Below, one piece after another: positions 18,424 to 27,251 of a stretch of DNA of 64,000 nt (its first letter is position 1; each line of letters begins with the position of its first letter). Position numbers and translations under genes: made by a program. The notes under the pieces were generated by a model. It made no database searches. It was not told the origin of the DNA and saw only the letters and a list, made by a program, of their open reading frames with translations. Origin of the DNA: Brevibacillus sp. (GTDB lineage: Bacteria; Bacillota; Bacilli; Brevibacillales; Brevibacillaceae); NCBI GenBank assembly GCA_017656235.1, contig JACDOF010000001.1, forward strand, positions 310,001-374,000, written 5' to 3'.

Positions 18424-19332
18424 ATGACGATTCAATGGTTTCCGGGGCACATGGCCAAAGCGCGCCGACAAGTAACGGAGAGATTGAAGCAGATAGACGT
18501 GGTGATTGAGCTCCTGGACGCCCGACTGCCTCTTTCCAGCCGCAATCCGATGATTGATGAGATCGTCGCCGGGATGCCGCGCCTGATTCTGCTCAACAAG
18601 GCTGACATGGCCGATCAGGAGGTAACTGAGCAGTGGGTGCAGTACTTTCGTGAAAAAGGTTTGCGGACGCTGCCGATAGACGCGCTGAGCGGCAAAGGCG
18701 TCAATCGCCTGCCTGGAATATGTCAGGAACTGGCAGGTGACATGCTCGCCAGGCGGGCCGAGAAGGGCATGCAGGCTCGTGCCGTACGGACCATGATTTT
18801 GGGAATTCCCAACGTGGGCAAGTCCTCCCTGATCAACCGCCTGGCCAAACGATCCGTTGCCAAGACGGGAGACCGCCCCGCTGTGACGAAAGCACAGCAG
18901 TGGGTGAAGGTGGGGGATCAACTGGAGCTGTTGGATACACCCGGCATTTTGTGGCCGAAGTTTGAGGATGAGATGGTGGGACTCCGTTTGGCGGCCAGCG
19001 GAGCAATCAAGGACGAACTGATTGATTTTACCGAAGTCGCCCTGTACGCCATTGCTTATATGATGCATTACTATCCGCAGCGGCTCCTCGAGCGGTTCAA
19101 GCTGTCCGCGCTGCCAGCCGACCGGATTGAGATGCTCGAACAGATTGCGGCCAAGCGCGGCTGTCTCATTGCCGGCGGTGAGGCGGACTACGACAAGGCG
19201 GCTGAAATCTTTTTGCGGGAGCTGCGCTCCGGAAAAATGGGAACGATATCTTTGGAGAGGCCCATCGACTGGGAGCTGGCCGAACCGATTGGCAAGCCCC
19301 TTTCTTCGCTGCAGGCGGAACAAAACCCATAG
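18424..19332 (+). CDS. rbgA: ribosome biogenesis GTPase RbgA (YlqF)
   Basis: A circularly permuted GTPase needed for late 50S assembly, especially L16 incorporation. The G4 motif NKAD near 59 comes before G1 GIPNVGKSSLINRL near 125 and G3 DTPGILWPK near 176, the expected permuted order. The N-terminal IQWFPGHMAKARR is diagnostic. 302 residues from ATG 18424; a GTG three codons earlier is less likely. Its neighbour rnhB is the usual partner. Confidence 0.96.
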   Translation: MTIQWFPGHMAKARRQVTERLKQIDVVIELLDARLPLSSRNPMIDEIVAGMPRLILLNKADMADQEVTEQWVQYFREKGLRTLPIDALSGKGVNRLPGICQELAGDMLARRAEKGMQARAVRTMILGIPNVGKSSLINRLAKRSVAKTGDRPAVTKAQQWVKVGDQLELLDTPGILWPKFEDEMVGLRLAASGAIKDELIDFTEVALYAIAYMMHYYPQRLLERFKLSALPADRIEMLEQIAAKRGCLIAGGEADYDKAAEIFLRELRSGKMGTISLERPIDWELAEPIGKPLSSLQAEQNP

Positions 19333-19367
19333 GCAGCCGGAAAAAGAATTGCATCGGCGGTAAACAA

Positions 19368-19396
19368 CGTCTACCATTAGCGGTAGGCGATTTTTT
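19368..19396 (+). terminator. intrinsic terminator after rbgA
   Basis: An 8-bp stem (19368-19375 with 19382-19389), 6-nt loop and six T. Confidence 0.75.
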
Positions 19397-19428
19397 ATTT
19401 ATACATAGGGCAGAGGAGATTCGGTTCA

Positions 19429-20211
19429 ATGAAGATTGCGGATATGTCGATAATGGAAATACGAGCGTACGTTGACGGCCTGGAAGAGATACCGCGCCAG
19501 CTGCTGGATGAGCTGCTGGCTGACCGCAGGAAGGGAGTCGTCGCGATCGGGAGGCAGTTGGAAGCGCAAATTGCCCGCCAGGAGCAGGAAAAGGCCCGCT
19601 GGCTGGCGATGACACAGTACGAACGTCATTTTCGTGAACAAGGCAAAAAGCTGGTTTTCGGGATTGACGAGGTGGGAAGGGGGCCGCTGGCCGGTCCGGT
19701 CGTCGCCTGTGCCGTGGCGCTGCCGGAGGACTTTTACCTGCCGGGACTGAACGATTCCAAAAAAGTACCGCCTGCTCTTCGTCATGCCTTTTACGAAGTG
19801 ATCATGCGGGAGGCGCTAAAAGTAGGCATCGGAGCGGTGCCGGCAGAGCGGATCGATGAGATCAACATCCTGGAAGCGACCAGAGAGGCGATGAAACTGG
19901 CAATCTCCAACGCCGGCGGGGTTCCTGACATTTGCTTGATCGATGCTGTGCACATACCCGACCTTCCTTACGAACAGCACGCGATCGTTGGCGGTGACGG
20001 CAAGAGCATCTCGATTGCTGCTGCATCGATTGTGGCCAAAGTGACAAGGGATCAACTGATGGCCGAATACGCCAGGATTCATCCCGAGTACGGGTTTGAC
20101 AAGCATGCCGGTTATGCCACGGAGGAGCATCTGCGGGCATTGGCTGTACACGGGCCGTGTTCGATACACCGCCGCTCGTTTGGCGGTGTAAAGGAATGGA
20201 TCGGCGAATAG
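19429..20211 (+). CDS. rnhB: ribonuclease HII
   Basis: Removes RNA and single ribonucleotides from DNA hybrids. FGIDEVGRGPLAGPVVACAV near residue 76 carries the catalytic Asp-Glu, and the other acidic residues lie in LIDAVHIP and near the C-terminus. The N-terminal extension of about 70 residues before the catalytic core is typical of Bacillales RNase HII. An AGAGGAG site lies before the ATG. Confidence 0.95.
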   Translation: MKIADMSIMEIRAYVDGLEEIPRQLLDELLADRRKGVVAIGRQLEAQIARQEQEKARWLAMTQYERHFREQGKKLVFGIDEVGRGPLAGPVVACAVALPEDFYLPGLNDSKKVPPALRHAFYEVIMREALKVGIGAVPAERIDEINILEATREAMKLAISNAGGVPDICLIDAVHIPDLPYEQHAIVGGDGKSISIAAASIVAKVTRDQLMAEYARIHPEYGFDKHAGYATEEHLRALAVHGPCSIHRRSFGGVKEWIGE

Positions 20212-20237
20212 ACCGATGAAGAGAGGGGGAGCTTCCC

Positions 20238-22331
20238 TTGTTTCAACCAGCGCAGTTGTTGCATTCGTTAATGAACCGGATTCAGCCTGGTGGAGGGATC
20301 CTGCTTGAGTTTACCCCCGGACAGGTGCTCAAAGGCACGGTGCAAAAGCTGTATCCTGACAACATGGCACTCGTCCAAATCGGGGGCGCACAGGTGCACG
20401 CCAGGTTGGAGACTGAGCTTCAAGCCGGACAAAAAGCGTGGCTGCAGGTGCAGTCGGGTGCCAATCCGGTTACCTTTAAAGTATTGACCTCACCAGACAG
20501 TCCCCGGCAATCTCAGGATGCCTCCCTTGAAAAGCTGATCCGCTCACTCGGCATCCCGGAGAGCAGAGAGGCCAAAACCGTCGTTCAGGCCATGATTCGA
20601 GAGGGGCTTCCTGTTACCAGGGAGGCAGTCGAGGCCTATGTCAGAATGGCACAGGCAAACGGCAAGAGTGATCAACTGCTGCAGACCTTCTTGTTTGCTC
20701 AAAAGCGGAATCTTCCGCTCACCCAAGAGGTCCTCATGGCAATGAAGGCATTCTTTTCTTCCACACTTTCAGACAGTATGCACCTCTTTCTAAAAGAGGC
20801 AGACCAATTCCTGCGATCAGGCGGTGGACAGACGGGGCCGCTGCCCCAACTGCTCACCTCATTGAAACAGCAGCTGCTCAATCTGCCCCTGTCGATGAGC
20901 CAACCGGCTGAAAGGCAGGTCGGTTCGGCCCGTCACCAGCCGACTGCTGCCTCGGAACCGATGACACTCACTTTGACAGACGCCAAAGGTACAGCCTCTC
21001 TGAGACAGGGCGGGACACCTGGAATGCAGTTCCCTTCAGCTGGCGGAGCCCGGATACAGGCTGCATCTGGAGCGCCAGGACAACATCCGCCTTTCATCGC
21101 AGGCGGTCACCAGCAGGAAGAACAGGGGAACGCGACAGGTAACCAGAGGAACGGCATTCCCTCGTACCCAACTGGCCAGTCTGCCGGCGACTTCCCTGAC
21201 GCCCCCGGTGCCCCGCAGCCAGTCCCAAGCGGACTGCCCCGTACCATGTTGTCTGCTCAAACTGGCACAGCGATGCTTGCGAAAGGACATCGCGGCTTTG
21301 AACATCAGGCCGAACAATCGGCAGGAGCGGGATCGCGGGGTGAATCGTTGGCCAATTCGAATCCCGGGGGAGCGGCAAGGAACAATGCGCTGCAAGGCGG
21401 CCAAGGCGTGGGTGTTCTGTCAAATGCACAGCAGAGCGGCTCGCACGCTCCATTACCCGTTTCTTCTGGCAGTGCGGAAGGAACTGATACAGTCCGGCAA
21501 ATGCCGGGGCAGGCCTTTGCCGCGATTCGGCCCGACACTGGCGGAATCGTGAGCGGGAATTCCAGCAATCTCAACCTGTTAAGGGGAGAGTCCCTTCCGG
21601 CCGGGAGCGAAGGAGAGACCGTATGGCGGCGGCAGGGAAGTGATCATGCAGGTAGTGCGAATCCCCTGCAGCCGGCCCAAACGGGGGACCGAAAGGGAGG
21701 TCTTATTCAGCAGTTCTTGCAGAAAATGGGCTTGATGCACGAACGGCAGATCGCCGCTCTCCGTTTCCAGGAGGACAGTGCTGCGGCAGCGCGCATCGAG
21801 ACGGTTAAATCCATACTGCTTCACGTAACGAAAGCTCATGCCGCCTCGCTTCCAAGTGGACTGCGCGAGGCGGCGGAAGCATTGCTTCAGCACGTAACGG
21901 GGCAGCAGTTGATGCTGCTCCAGCCTCCGAACCAGACGCTGAATCAGTTGGTGATCCAGCTCCCGCTTCGTACCGAACACGGTGAAGAGACGGCCTTTAT
22001 CCAGATCGAGTCCAGGAAAAAAGATAACGGTCTGTTGGATCCGGAGAATTGCCGTCTGTTTTTCAACCTCGATCTGCAACGCCTGGGAATCACCATGCTC
22101 GATGTCAACATCGTCAACCGCATCGTCAACGTGAGCGTCTACAATGACCTTCCCTGGCTGGAGGAAGAGGTTCAGCAGATGAGGACCTCGTTTGCCGATC
22201 AACTGTCCGAAGCAGGCTATCAGTTGTCAGGGCTGCGTGTTCAGCCGCTGCCGGATGCGCCCCGGCAGCCACAAGCGGCACAGCGGGGGCAAATGCCGTC
22301 CCCCTATAAAGGGGTGGACATCCGCGTATGA
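20238..22331 (+). CDS. ylqG: YlqG-like protein with FliK-type C-terminus
   Basis: A 697-residue protein starting with TTG after GAGAGGGGGAG. The N-terminal ~90 residues form a small beta-rich domain. The centre (about 230-480) is low-complexity, rich in Gln, Gly, Ser, Ala and Pro. The C-terminal ~120 residues resemble the flagellar hook-length control (Flg_hook) domain. In B. subtilis ylqG sits at the same place, between rnhB and ylqH, with ill-defined function. Overlap with ylqH suggests co-translation, perhaps a partner for the FlhB-like YlqH. Confidence 0.75.
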   Translation: MFQPAQLLHSLMNRIQPGGGILLEFTPGQVLKGTVQKLYPDNMALVQIGGAQVHARLETELQAGQKAWLQVQSGANPVTFKVLTSPDSPRQSQDASLEKLIRSLGIPESREAKTVVQAMIREGLPVTREAVEAYVRMAQANGKSDQLLQTFLFAQKRNLPLTQEVLMAMKAFFSSTLSDSMHLFLKEADQFLRSGGGQTGPLPQLLTSLKQQLLNLPLSMSQPAERQVGSARHQPTAASEPMTLTLTDAKGTASLRQGGTPGMQFPSAGGARIQAASGAPGQHPPFIAGGHQQEEQGNATGNQRNGIPSYPTGQSAGDFPDAPGAPQPVPSGLPRTMLSAQTGTAMLAKGHRGFEHQAEQSAGAGSRGESLANSNPGGAARNNALQGGQGVGVLSNAQQSGSHAPLPVSSGSAEGTDTVRQMPGQAFAAIRPDTGGIVSGNSSNLNLLRGESLPAGSEGETVWRRQGSDHAGSANPLQPAQTGDRKGGLIQQFLQKMGLMHERQIAALRFQEDSAAAARIETVKSILLHVTKAHAASLPSGLREAAEALLQHVTGQQLMLLQPPNQTLNQLVIQLPLRTEHGEETAFIQIESRKKDNGLLDPENCRLFFNLDLQRLGITMLDVNIVNRIVNVSVYNDLPWLEEEVQQMRTSFADQLSEAGYQLSGLRVQPLPDAPRQPQAAQRGQMPSPYKGVDIRV

Positions 22332-22624
22332 AAAAATCGACCCAAGCAGAGGAAACGAAGCGAAAGCAAGCTGTTGCCCTGCGTTATCAGGCTGGTGTCA
22401 CGGACGCTCCGACTGTGGTGGCCAAAGGCAAAGGTTATGTTGCGGAAAACATCCTGCAGAAGGCTAAAGAACACCAGATTCCCATTCAAGAAGACCCTTC
22501 CCTGGTGGAAGTTCTGGGCAAACTTGATCTAAACCAGCAAATACCTCCCGAACTGTACCAGGTGGTGGCGGAGATTCTGGCCTTTGTTTACCGCCTGGAC
22601 AAGCGAGGCCCACTTGATGAGTAA
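22328..22624 (+). CDS. ylqH: YlqH, FlhB C-terminal-like protein
   Basis: A 98-residue protein like the cytoplasmic C-terminal domain of FlhB/YscU export-switch proteins, without the membrane part. ALRYQAGVTDAPTVVAKGKG corresponds to the region after the FlhB NPTH loop, but the NPTH cleavage motif itself is missing (TDAPT). The pairing with a FliK-like gene upstream mirrors the FliK-FlhB pair of flagella, suggesting a related but separate function (inference). Confidence 0.85.
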   Translation: MKKSTQAEETKRKQAVALRYQAGVTDAPTVVAKGKGYVAENILQKAKEHQIPIQEDPSLVEVLGKLDLNQQIPPELYQVVAEILAFVYRLDKRGPLDE

Positions 22625-23072
22625 AAGCCGTCTGGCGTTGGGCCGATACGGGGAAGAGCTGGCTGCCGGTCGGCTTGTCGAACTTGGATACAGGATTCTG
22701 GCCCGGAACGTGCGATTTCGTACGGCTGAGTTGGACATTGTGGCGTCAGAGGGGGACACACTCGTCTTTGTTGAGGTACGTACGCGGCGTGGCAGCAGCC
22801 GGGGAACACCGGCCGAGTCGATCGGGTGGCACAAGCGGAAAAAACTGCGCGAAGCAGCGCTGTACTACTTGCATATGGCGCAGGAACGGGGGCATCGGCA
22901 GCCTTCCGGAAGGTACAGCCGGCAACAACCTGCGAAACGGCAGGAACAGCGTGTACAAGGGCAGAAGAGCCGCGACCGTCGTTATTCACGGTATCGCTTC
23001 GACGTGATTTGTGTAACGGTTGGCTCTGATGGAACCCCTCCCGCCATCCAGCACATCATCAACGCCTTTTAA
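22617..23072 (+). CDS. yraN: YraN family (UPF0102) endonuclease-fold protein
   Basis: UPF0102 proteins have a Holliday-junction-resolvase-like fold, function unproven. GRYGEELAAGRLVELGYRIL is the N-terminal signature and ELDIVASEGDTLVFVEVRTR carries the putative D-ExK-type metal site (here V-R in place of V-K). It is 151 residues, longer than the usual ~120, because of a Gln/Arg/Ser-rich insert at about 90-130. The ATG at 22617 overlaps the end of ylqH. Confidence 0.88.
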   Translation: MSKSRLALGRYGEELAAGRLVELGYRILARNVRFRTAELDIVASEGDTLVFVEVRTRRGSSRGTPAESIGWHKRKKLREAALYYLHMAQERGHRQPSGRYSRQQPAKRQEQRVQGQKSRDRRYSRYRFDVICVTVGSDGTPPAIQHIINAF

Positions 23073-23281
23073 CGGGGATACCGGTGCGAGGTGATCCTGA
23101 TTCGACCGATACCGAACATTACTGTCAATCCGGCTTGGTCCGGCGCAGTCAGCAATTGGGCGGCTATGACCAAGAAATGGGCATGCCTTCTGGGGAGATG
23201 TCTACAGCAGGCGGGAGTTCTCAAACGTAAGATAAAGTGTACTCGACGCGATGAACTCCTCCAAGCTTCAACTTATTGAAT

Positions 23282-23309
23282 GCCCTGCCTGTCGGTGGGG
23301 CTTTTTTTT
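23282..23309 (+). terminator. intrinsic terminator downstream of yraN
   Basis: An 8-bp GC-rich stem (GCCCTGCC with GGTGGGGC, two wobble pairs), tetraloop and eight T. The yraN-PPTase gap (23073-23467) otherwise holds only an unconvincing reading frame and the promoter listed next. Confidence 0.8.
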
Positions 23310-23377
23310 GATTTCAGGGATGTTTTGGGAAGGCCGGGGGCTGCAAGGATTGAGGGAGGAAAGGTTTGCGTTCATTA

Positions 23378-23406
23378 TTTTACATGTAAGGATATTGTGG
23401 TAAGAT
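23378..23406 (+). promoter_or_regulatory. possible promoter of the phosphopantetheinyl transferase gene
   Basis: TGGTAAGAT (23398-23406) is an extended -10; the -35 region is poor. A start near 23413 would make the ATG at 23414 leaderless and favours the ATG at 23468. Confidence 0.4.
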
Positions 23407-23467
23407 CAGCAGGATGAATCGAAGTCCTATTTGTCCGCAACACGGGCTGCTGTTAGCAAGAAGGAAG

Positions 23468-24181
23468 ATGGGAGGAGGGAATGCGGCTATCGATCAACTG
23501 GAAGTTTACTGGGTACCCATACCAGTGCAGGTAAACATGGCAGCCGTCGATCGGCAGCAGTCGATACTTGACGAAGAAGAACGAATCACCTATCGACGAT
23601 ATCGGGTCGATCACAAGAAGGTGGAGTTTATGACCGGCCGTTTGCTGCTCAGGAAACGGTTGGCACAAGAGCTTGAAATCAAGCCGGATGAGGTACGGTT
23701 TGTCAAAAACGAATACGGCAAGCTGTTCCTCCATCCCGTACACCAGGCGTCCGGTTTGTACTTTAACCTGTCACACACGGAGCGCATGGTTGTCGGCATG
23801 TTCGCCCCGTGGAAGACAGTTGGCATTGACGTGGAACGCGTTGGTCGGGATCATCTGGGGGTGATGCCCACGGCGTTTATTCAACCGGAGATCGATTATG
23901 TAGAAGGACGGCCAACACCATCTTTAAGACGAGAAGCGTTTTATCTGATTTGGACCCGCAAGGAAGCGGTGATGAAAGCGGTTGGCTTGGGATTTTCCCT
24001 GCCGCCGAGATCATTTTCTGTACCATTCAGTCGGGCGCAGGAAGAAAACGATGCCTATCTGTTTTACACCTATTCCCTGCCCCCCGATTATCTTTGTTCG
24101 CTGGCGTTCGCCAAGGAAGAGGTGGATAAGGCCCCATTGTGCAGACTGCAGCAGGTTGATTTTCTCTCTCTTTACGGTTAG
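23468..24181 (+). CDS. Sfp-type 4'-phosphopantetheinyl transferase
   Basis: Moves phosphopantetheine from CoA to carrier-protein serines. The Sfp-class motifs VGIDVERVGRD and FYLIWTRKEAVMKAVGLGF (Mg and CoA binding, WxxKEA type) are clear. The broad-specificity class usually serves NRPS/PKS carriers; none is encoded here, so the target is unknown. The start is uncertain: 23414 lies on the predicted transcription start, while 23468 is 4 nt after GAAGG and gives MGGGNAAIDQLEVYWVPI. It sits just upstream of pantothenate kinase, also part of CoA metabolism. Confidence 0.88.
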   Translation: MGGGNAAIDQLEVYWVPIPVQVNMAAVDRQQSILDEEERITYRRYRVDHKKVEFMTGRLLLRKRLAQELEIKPDEVRFVKNEYGKLFLHPVHQASGLYFNLSHTERMVVGMFAPWKTVGIDVERVGRDHLGVMPTAFIQPEIDYVEGRPTPSLRREAFYLIWTRKEAVMKAVGLGFSLPPRSFSVPFSRAQEENDAYLFYTYSLPPDYLCSLAFAKEEVDKAPLCRLQQVDFLSLYG

Positions 24182-24299
24182 GAGACCGTTCCCAGCTTCT
24201 TTTATCGTTAATGGTTCTGACAGCAGGGAGCAAACCGTTCCGATAATGGTACTAAGGAAAAAAGGGCAGACCCTTCCTGCTCCGAAAGGTTCTGTTCCG

Positions 24300-24328
24300 T
24301 TGATCTCGCAACCGCAGGTTGATATAGT
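24300..24328 (+). promoter_or_regulatory. coaA promoter
   Basis: The -35 TTGATC (24300-24305) is 17 bp from an extended -10, TGA followed by TATAGT (24323-24328). Confidence 0.7.
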
Positions 24329-24397
24329 AAACAAAGACGCCGCTGCTTGCCCGCGCTGCAAGGAGTGTCAGAGAGTATAGGAAAAGGGGTAAACCAG

Positions 24398-25360
24398 ATG
24401 TCTCAACACTCACACGATACAGAAAGCTATTCACCGTACATAACGTTCAACAGGGAAGAATGGAAAAGCCTGCGGAATTCTACGCCGCTCTCGCTAAGCG
24501 AAGCTGACCTGGTCAAACTGCAAGGGCTTAATGAGCAGCTTTCGCTGGCGGAAGTGGCCGAAATCTACCTGCCGCTCTCCCGTTTGCTCAACCTGCATGT
24601 GGCTGCTCGCCAAGAATTGTACAATGCCACCTACACCTTCTTAAACAACCACACGCAAAAAGTGCCGTACATCATTGGCATTGCCGGCAGTGTCGCTGTC
24701 GGCAAGTCAACCACGGCGCGTATTCTTCAGGCCCTGTTGGCAAGATGGACCAATCACCCAAAAGTGGAATTGGTTACTACCGACGGCTTCCTCTATCCCA
24801 ACCGGATTCTGGAGCAAAAAGGGCTGATGAAACGCAAGGGGTTCCCGGAAAGTTACGACATCCGCAAACTGATTGAATTCATGGCTCACGTCAAATCGGG
24901 TGCTCCGGAAGTGAAAGCGCCTGTCTATTCTCATCTGGCGTACGATATTCTGCCCGATCAGTATCAAATCGTCCGGCAGCCCGACATTGTGATTGTGGAA
25001 GGACTAAATGTGCTGCAGATCACGCGAAGCAAGCGGCAGAAACACATTCCTCAGGTGTTTGTTTCCGATTTCTTCGACTTTTCCATTTACGTCGATGCCG
25101 ACGAGCAGGATATCGCCAACTGGTATGTAGAACGGTTCAAGATGCTTCGTCATACTGCGTTTCAGAAGCCGGAATCTTACTTCCACCGCTATGCTTCCTT
25201 GAGTGATGAAGAAGCGGCAGCCACGGCAACCCGCATTTGGCAGGAAATCAACCTGGTCAACCTGAGAGAAAACATTCTTCCGACCAAAGACCGTGCCCAG
25301 CTTATCCTGGAAAAAGCGGCAGATCACTCTGTTCAGAGGGTGATGATGAGAAAGTTGTAA
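24398..25360 (+). CDS. coaA: type I pantothenate kinase
   Basis: Phosphorylates pantothenate, the committed step to CoA. 320 residues from the ATG at 24398, which is 8 nt after AAAAGGGG. The P-loop [14 protein letters not shown] near 98 and [13 protein letters not shown] near 125 are CoaA hallmarks, and the protein aligns to the family end to end by eye. Many Bacillales use type III CoaX, so a bacterial type I enzyme is not universal in this group. It has its own promoter. Confidence 0.95.
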   Translation: MSQHSHDTESYSPYITFNREEWKSLRNSTPLSLSEADLVKLQGLNEQLSLAEVAEIYLPLSRLLNLHVAARQELYNATYTFLNNHTQKVPYIIGIAGSVAVGKSTTARILQALLARWTNHPKVELVTTDGFLYPNRILEQKGLMKRKGFPESYDIRKLIEFMAHVKSGAPEVKAPVYSHLAYDILPDQYQIVRQPDIVIVEGLNVLQITRSKRQKHIPQVFVSDFFDFSIYVDADEQDIANWYVERFKMLRHTAFQKPESYFHRYASLSDEEAAATATRIWQEINLVNLRENILPTKDRAQLILEKAADHSVQRVMMRKL

Positions 25361-25368
25361 CAATTGGA

Positions 25369-25488
25369 ACCGTTTTCGAGGTACTCCCATTTTTTTCAGG
25401 CACCCTGTCTTTTTGTACGCTGTGTACAGAAAGGAGGAGACGCCATGTTCGCGTGCGCGGATTCGGGGATAGGAAAAGGAAAAGAGGG
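25369..25488 (+). pseudogene. truncated copy of the comM 5' region
   Basis: This stretch repeats the upstream region, ribosome binding site and first ~15 codons of the intact comM at 32617. Shared exact runs are 13 nt (25369-25381 with 32535-32547), 24 nt (25404-25427 with 32575-32598) and 18 nt over the ribosome binding site and start codon (25431-25448 with 32603-32620). From the ATG at 25445 it reads MFACADSGIGKGKEG, against MYARTDSGTVHGIEG in comM, and then all similarity stops. It lies directly after the coaA stop. The imperfect identity points to an old duplication or to recombination with a related chromosome. Confidence 0.8.
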
Positions 25489-25515
25489 TGACAGGGAATT
25501 TATCCAGGTCACCCT
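25485..25515 (-). terminator. terminator of the LLM oxidoreductase gene
   Basis: AGGGTGAC (25485-25492) pairs with GTCACCCT (25508-25515). Read on the minus strand, the stem is followed by a T/C-rich tract. Confidence 0.6.
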
Positions 25516-25523
25516 TAAGCCGA

Positions 25524-26516
25524 TCACGTGGCATCAGGAGCTGTACCTGTTCCCGAAATTCTTTCTGGCTTCCCGGTTAATGCGGGAAAGTGCGGAACAA
25601 CTTCTTCCCCCAATTCATCGATCACTTCTTCAACAGGACGCTGCCCGTATTTTACGTTGATGATCACATGATTGACACCTGCATTTTTTAGACTTTCGAT
25701 GAATCCAATGAGTGGATTGCGCCCAATTCGGAAGCCCAAATGAATGGGGACTGGCGGATGATTCGGATCCTCCGTCAGATCTACATACAGGGACTGACTG
25801 AACGGTTTAAACTGGTCCGTAAGCGAGCGCCAATTGTTGATCAGTTCCGTCTGGAATCTCAAGTTTCGGGGATAGTACAGCCAACCATCACTGTTTTGGG
25901 CAATCCATTCGACAGACTGAGAGCTGTGGCCGGTTACCAGCACCGGAATGTCCCCAAGACGCGGTTTGGGCAGGAGGTCTCCGTTCGACAAATCGACCCG
26001 CGGCGATTGGATCGCGGGAAAGCTCTCCGCCCACACTTTTCTCATAACCAACAGGGATTCTTGAAAGAACGGACTCCGATTTTCGGGATCGACGGAGAAG
26101 GCTGGAAATTCGATCGGACGATCCCCGGTTGCCGCCCCGAGAACAAGGCGCTCACCGGATAGGTTGTCGACGGAAGCGGCTGCTTTGGCAACATGTAATG
26201 GATGACGCAGGGTGAGAATAATGCTTGCGGTGCCCAAAGCGATGTCCTTGGTATGGGCGGCGATAAACCCCAAATAGACCCAGGGATCATACATTTGCCC
26301 CGCATCGCCAAAATAGGGGTCATGCAGCGGAACATCCCTGACCCACAGTGCGGCAAAATGCAGCTCCTCTGCCCGTTTTGCCAGCTTCAATTGCCTTTCC
26401 ATATTCATCTCCGGAATGCTTCCCTCGTAAGATTCCAGAGGAAAGAACAGCCCGAGCGTCAGTTTGTTTTCCTGAAACATGCGAGAGTATCCCTTATGTT
26501 TGTCAAACCGGTTCAT
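25524..26516 (-). CDS. LLM class flavin-dependent oxidoreductase
   Basis: A 330-residue member of the luciferase-like monooxygenase family (TIM barrel, FMN or F420). LGLFFPLESYEG near the N-terminus, AEELHFAALWVRD, and LGTASIILTLRHPLHVAKAAASVDNLSGERLVLG in pieces match the family closely. The substrate is unknown. Start supported by GGAGGAG. It lies downstream of an ArsR-family gene on the same strand with an inverted repeat between them. Confidence 0.85.
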   Translation of the reverse strand: MNRFDKHKGYSRMFQENKLTLGLFFPLESYEGSIPEMNMERQLKLAKRAEELHFAALWVRDVPLHDPYFGDAGQMYDPWVYLGFIAAHTKDIALGTASIILTLRHPLHVAKAAASVDNLSGERLVLGAATGDRPIEFPAFSVDPENRSPFFQESLLVMRKVWAESFPAIQSPRVDLSNGDLLPKPRLGDIPVLVTGHSSQSVEWIAQNSDGWLYYPRNLRFQTELINNWRSLTDQFKPFSQSLYVDLTEDPNHPPVPIHLGFRIGRNPLIGFIESLKNAGVNHVIINVKYGQRPVEEVIDELGEEVVPHFPALTGKPERISGTGTAPDAT

Positions 26517-26535
26517 CGTGACTCCTCCATTTCTA

Positions 26536-26557
26536 TATATCTATAATTTTCGATATA
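26536..26557. promoter_or_regulatory. candidate ArsR-family operator upstream of the LLM gene
   Basis: TATATC (26536-26541) and GATATA (26552-26557) form an inverted repeat with a 10-nt AT-rich spacer, 20 nt before the LLM start and downstream of the ArsR gene. Winged-helix ArsR proteins typically bind such sites. Inference from position. Confidence 0.35.
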
Positions 26558-26611
26558 ATAATAAAGAAAGAGTAGGGAACCTTCAAGCCCAAAAGTGCAA
26601 TGCTCCTTCCA

Positions 26612-26914
26612 TTACAAATCCCTGGATAGCCATTCCATCACTTTTTTGATGTTTTCCTCATCCCTTTTGTAATACGTAAATTGTCCAATCCGTTTTGCTT
26701 TTATTAATCCGGCTTTTTGCAGCATGGATAGATACAGGGACACGGTGGATTGGGACAATCCCACCTTTTTTTGAATGTCGCTTACGCAAACCCCGTCTTC
26801 ATGTATATCTCCGTGAAGCGGTTTGGGAAAGTGAACCTCCGGTTGTTTTAACCATTGTATGATCTGCAGCCTCGTATCATTGGACAAGGCTTTAAATACG
26901 TCCAAAAGTTCCAT
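26612..26914 (-). CDS. ArsR-family winged-helix transcriptional regulator
   Basis: About 100 residues with the ArsR signature: MELLDVFKALSNDTRLQIIQ, then VSDIQKKVGLSQSTVSLYLS as recognition helix, and a beta-wing (IGQFTYYKRDE). No metal-binding ELCVCDL-type motif is present, though a Cys lies just before the recognition helix (DGVCVSD). The ATG at 26914 is preferred to 26926 because GGAGGG overlaps the upstream codons. Probably controls the LLM oxidoreductase 95 nt downstream. Confidence 0.87.
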   Translation of the reverse strand: MELLDVFKALSNDTRLQIIQWLKQPEVHFPKPLHGDIHEDGVCVSDIQKKVGLSQSTVSLYLSMLQKAGLIKAKRIGQFTYYKRDEENIKKVMEWLSRDL

Positions 26915-27154
26915 TGCACCCTCCATGTTCTTCTTCCATGAGTATATACATCCATTTCTATTTTAACCTGCCGCTTTTCCTTGTGAAAGAACCTTGGTAA
27001 CCCCATGAGCCATCCAAGGTGCGAAAGTTGAGTCGTATATGTCAATAAGATCTATTCGTGAACTGAGCGGTAGTTCAAGCTGTTGGCATAAGGAAACTAC
27101 AACAAGGGAAAGCGTTTTGATCCGATTTTCTTATCAGACTTTTTCGAATATTCA

Positions 27155-27206
27155 TTGACAAAAGCAAAAAGTCGTTAGTATAATTCATCTAAAGCTGACA
27201 AGTCAG
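27155..27206 (+). promoter_or_regulatory. tetR promoter with palindromic operator
   Basis: The -35 TTGACA (27155-27160) and -10 TATAAT (27179-27184) are 18 bp apart. The perfect 12-bp palindrome CTGACAAGTCAG (27195-27206) lies just after the start point, and the overlapping TGACAA/TTGTCA pair extends it. Placement fits autorepression. A near-copy lies before the HpaB-family gene. Confidence 0.7.
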
Positions 27207-27251
27207 TTGTCATATCTAGAAAACTTTAACTGACGATAAAGAGGGAATACA

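Noticed and set aside
17809-19377. 522-codon open frame on the minus strand opposite lepB and rbgA
   Set aside because: It mirrors two well-supported + strand genes, has no ribosome binding site or recognisable motif, and such long antisense frames are expected from the codon bias of this GC-rich sequence.
23091-23279. 62-codon frame between yraN and the phosphopantetheinyl transferase gene
   Set aside because: Weak start signal, no similarity, ends at a terminator; probably non-coding.
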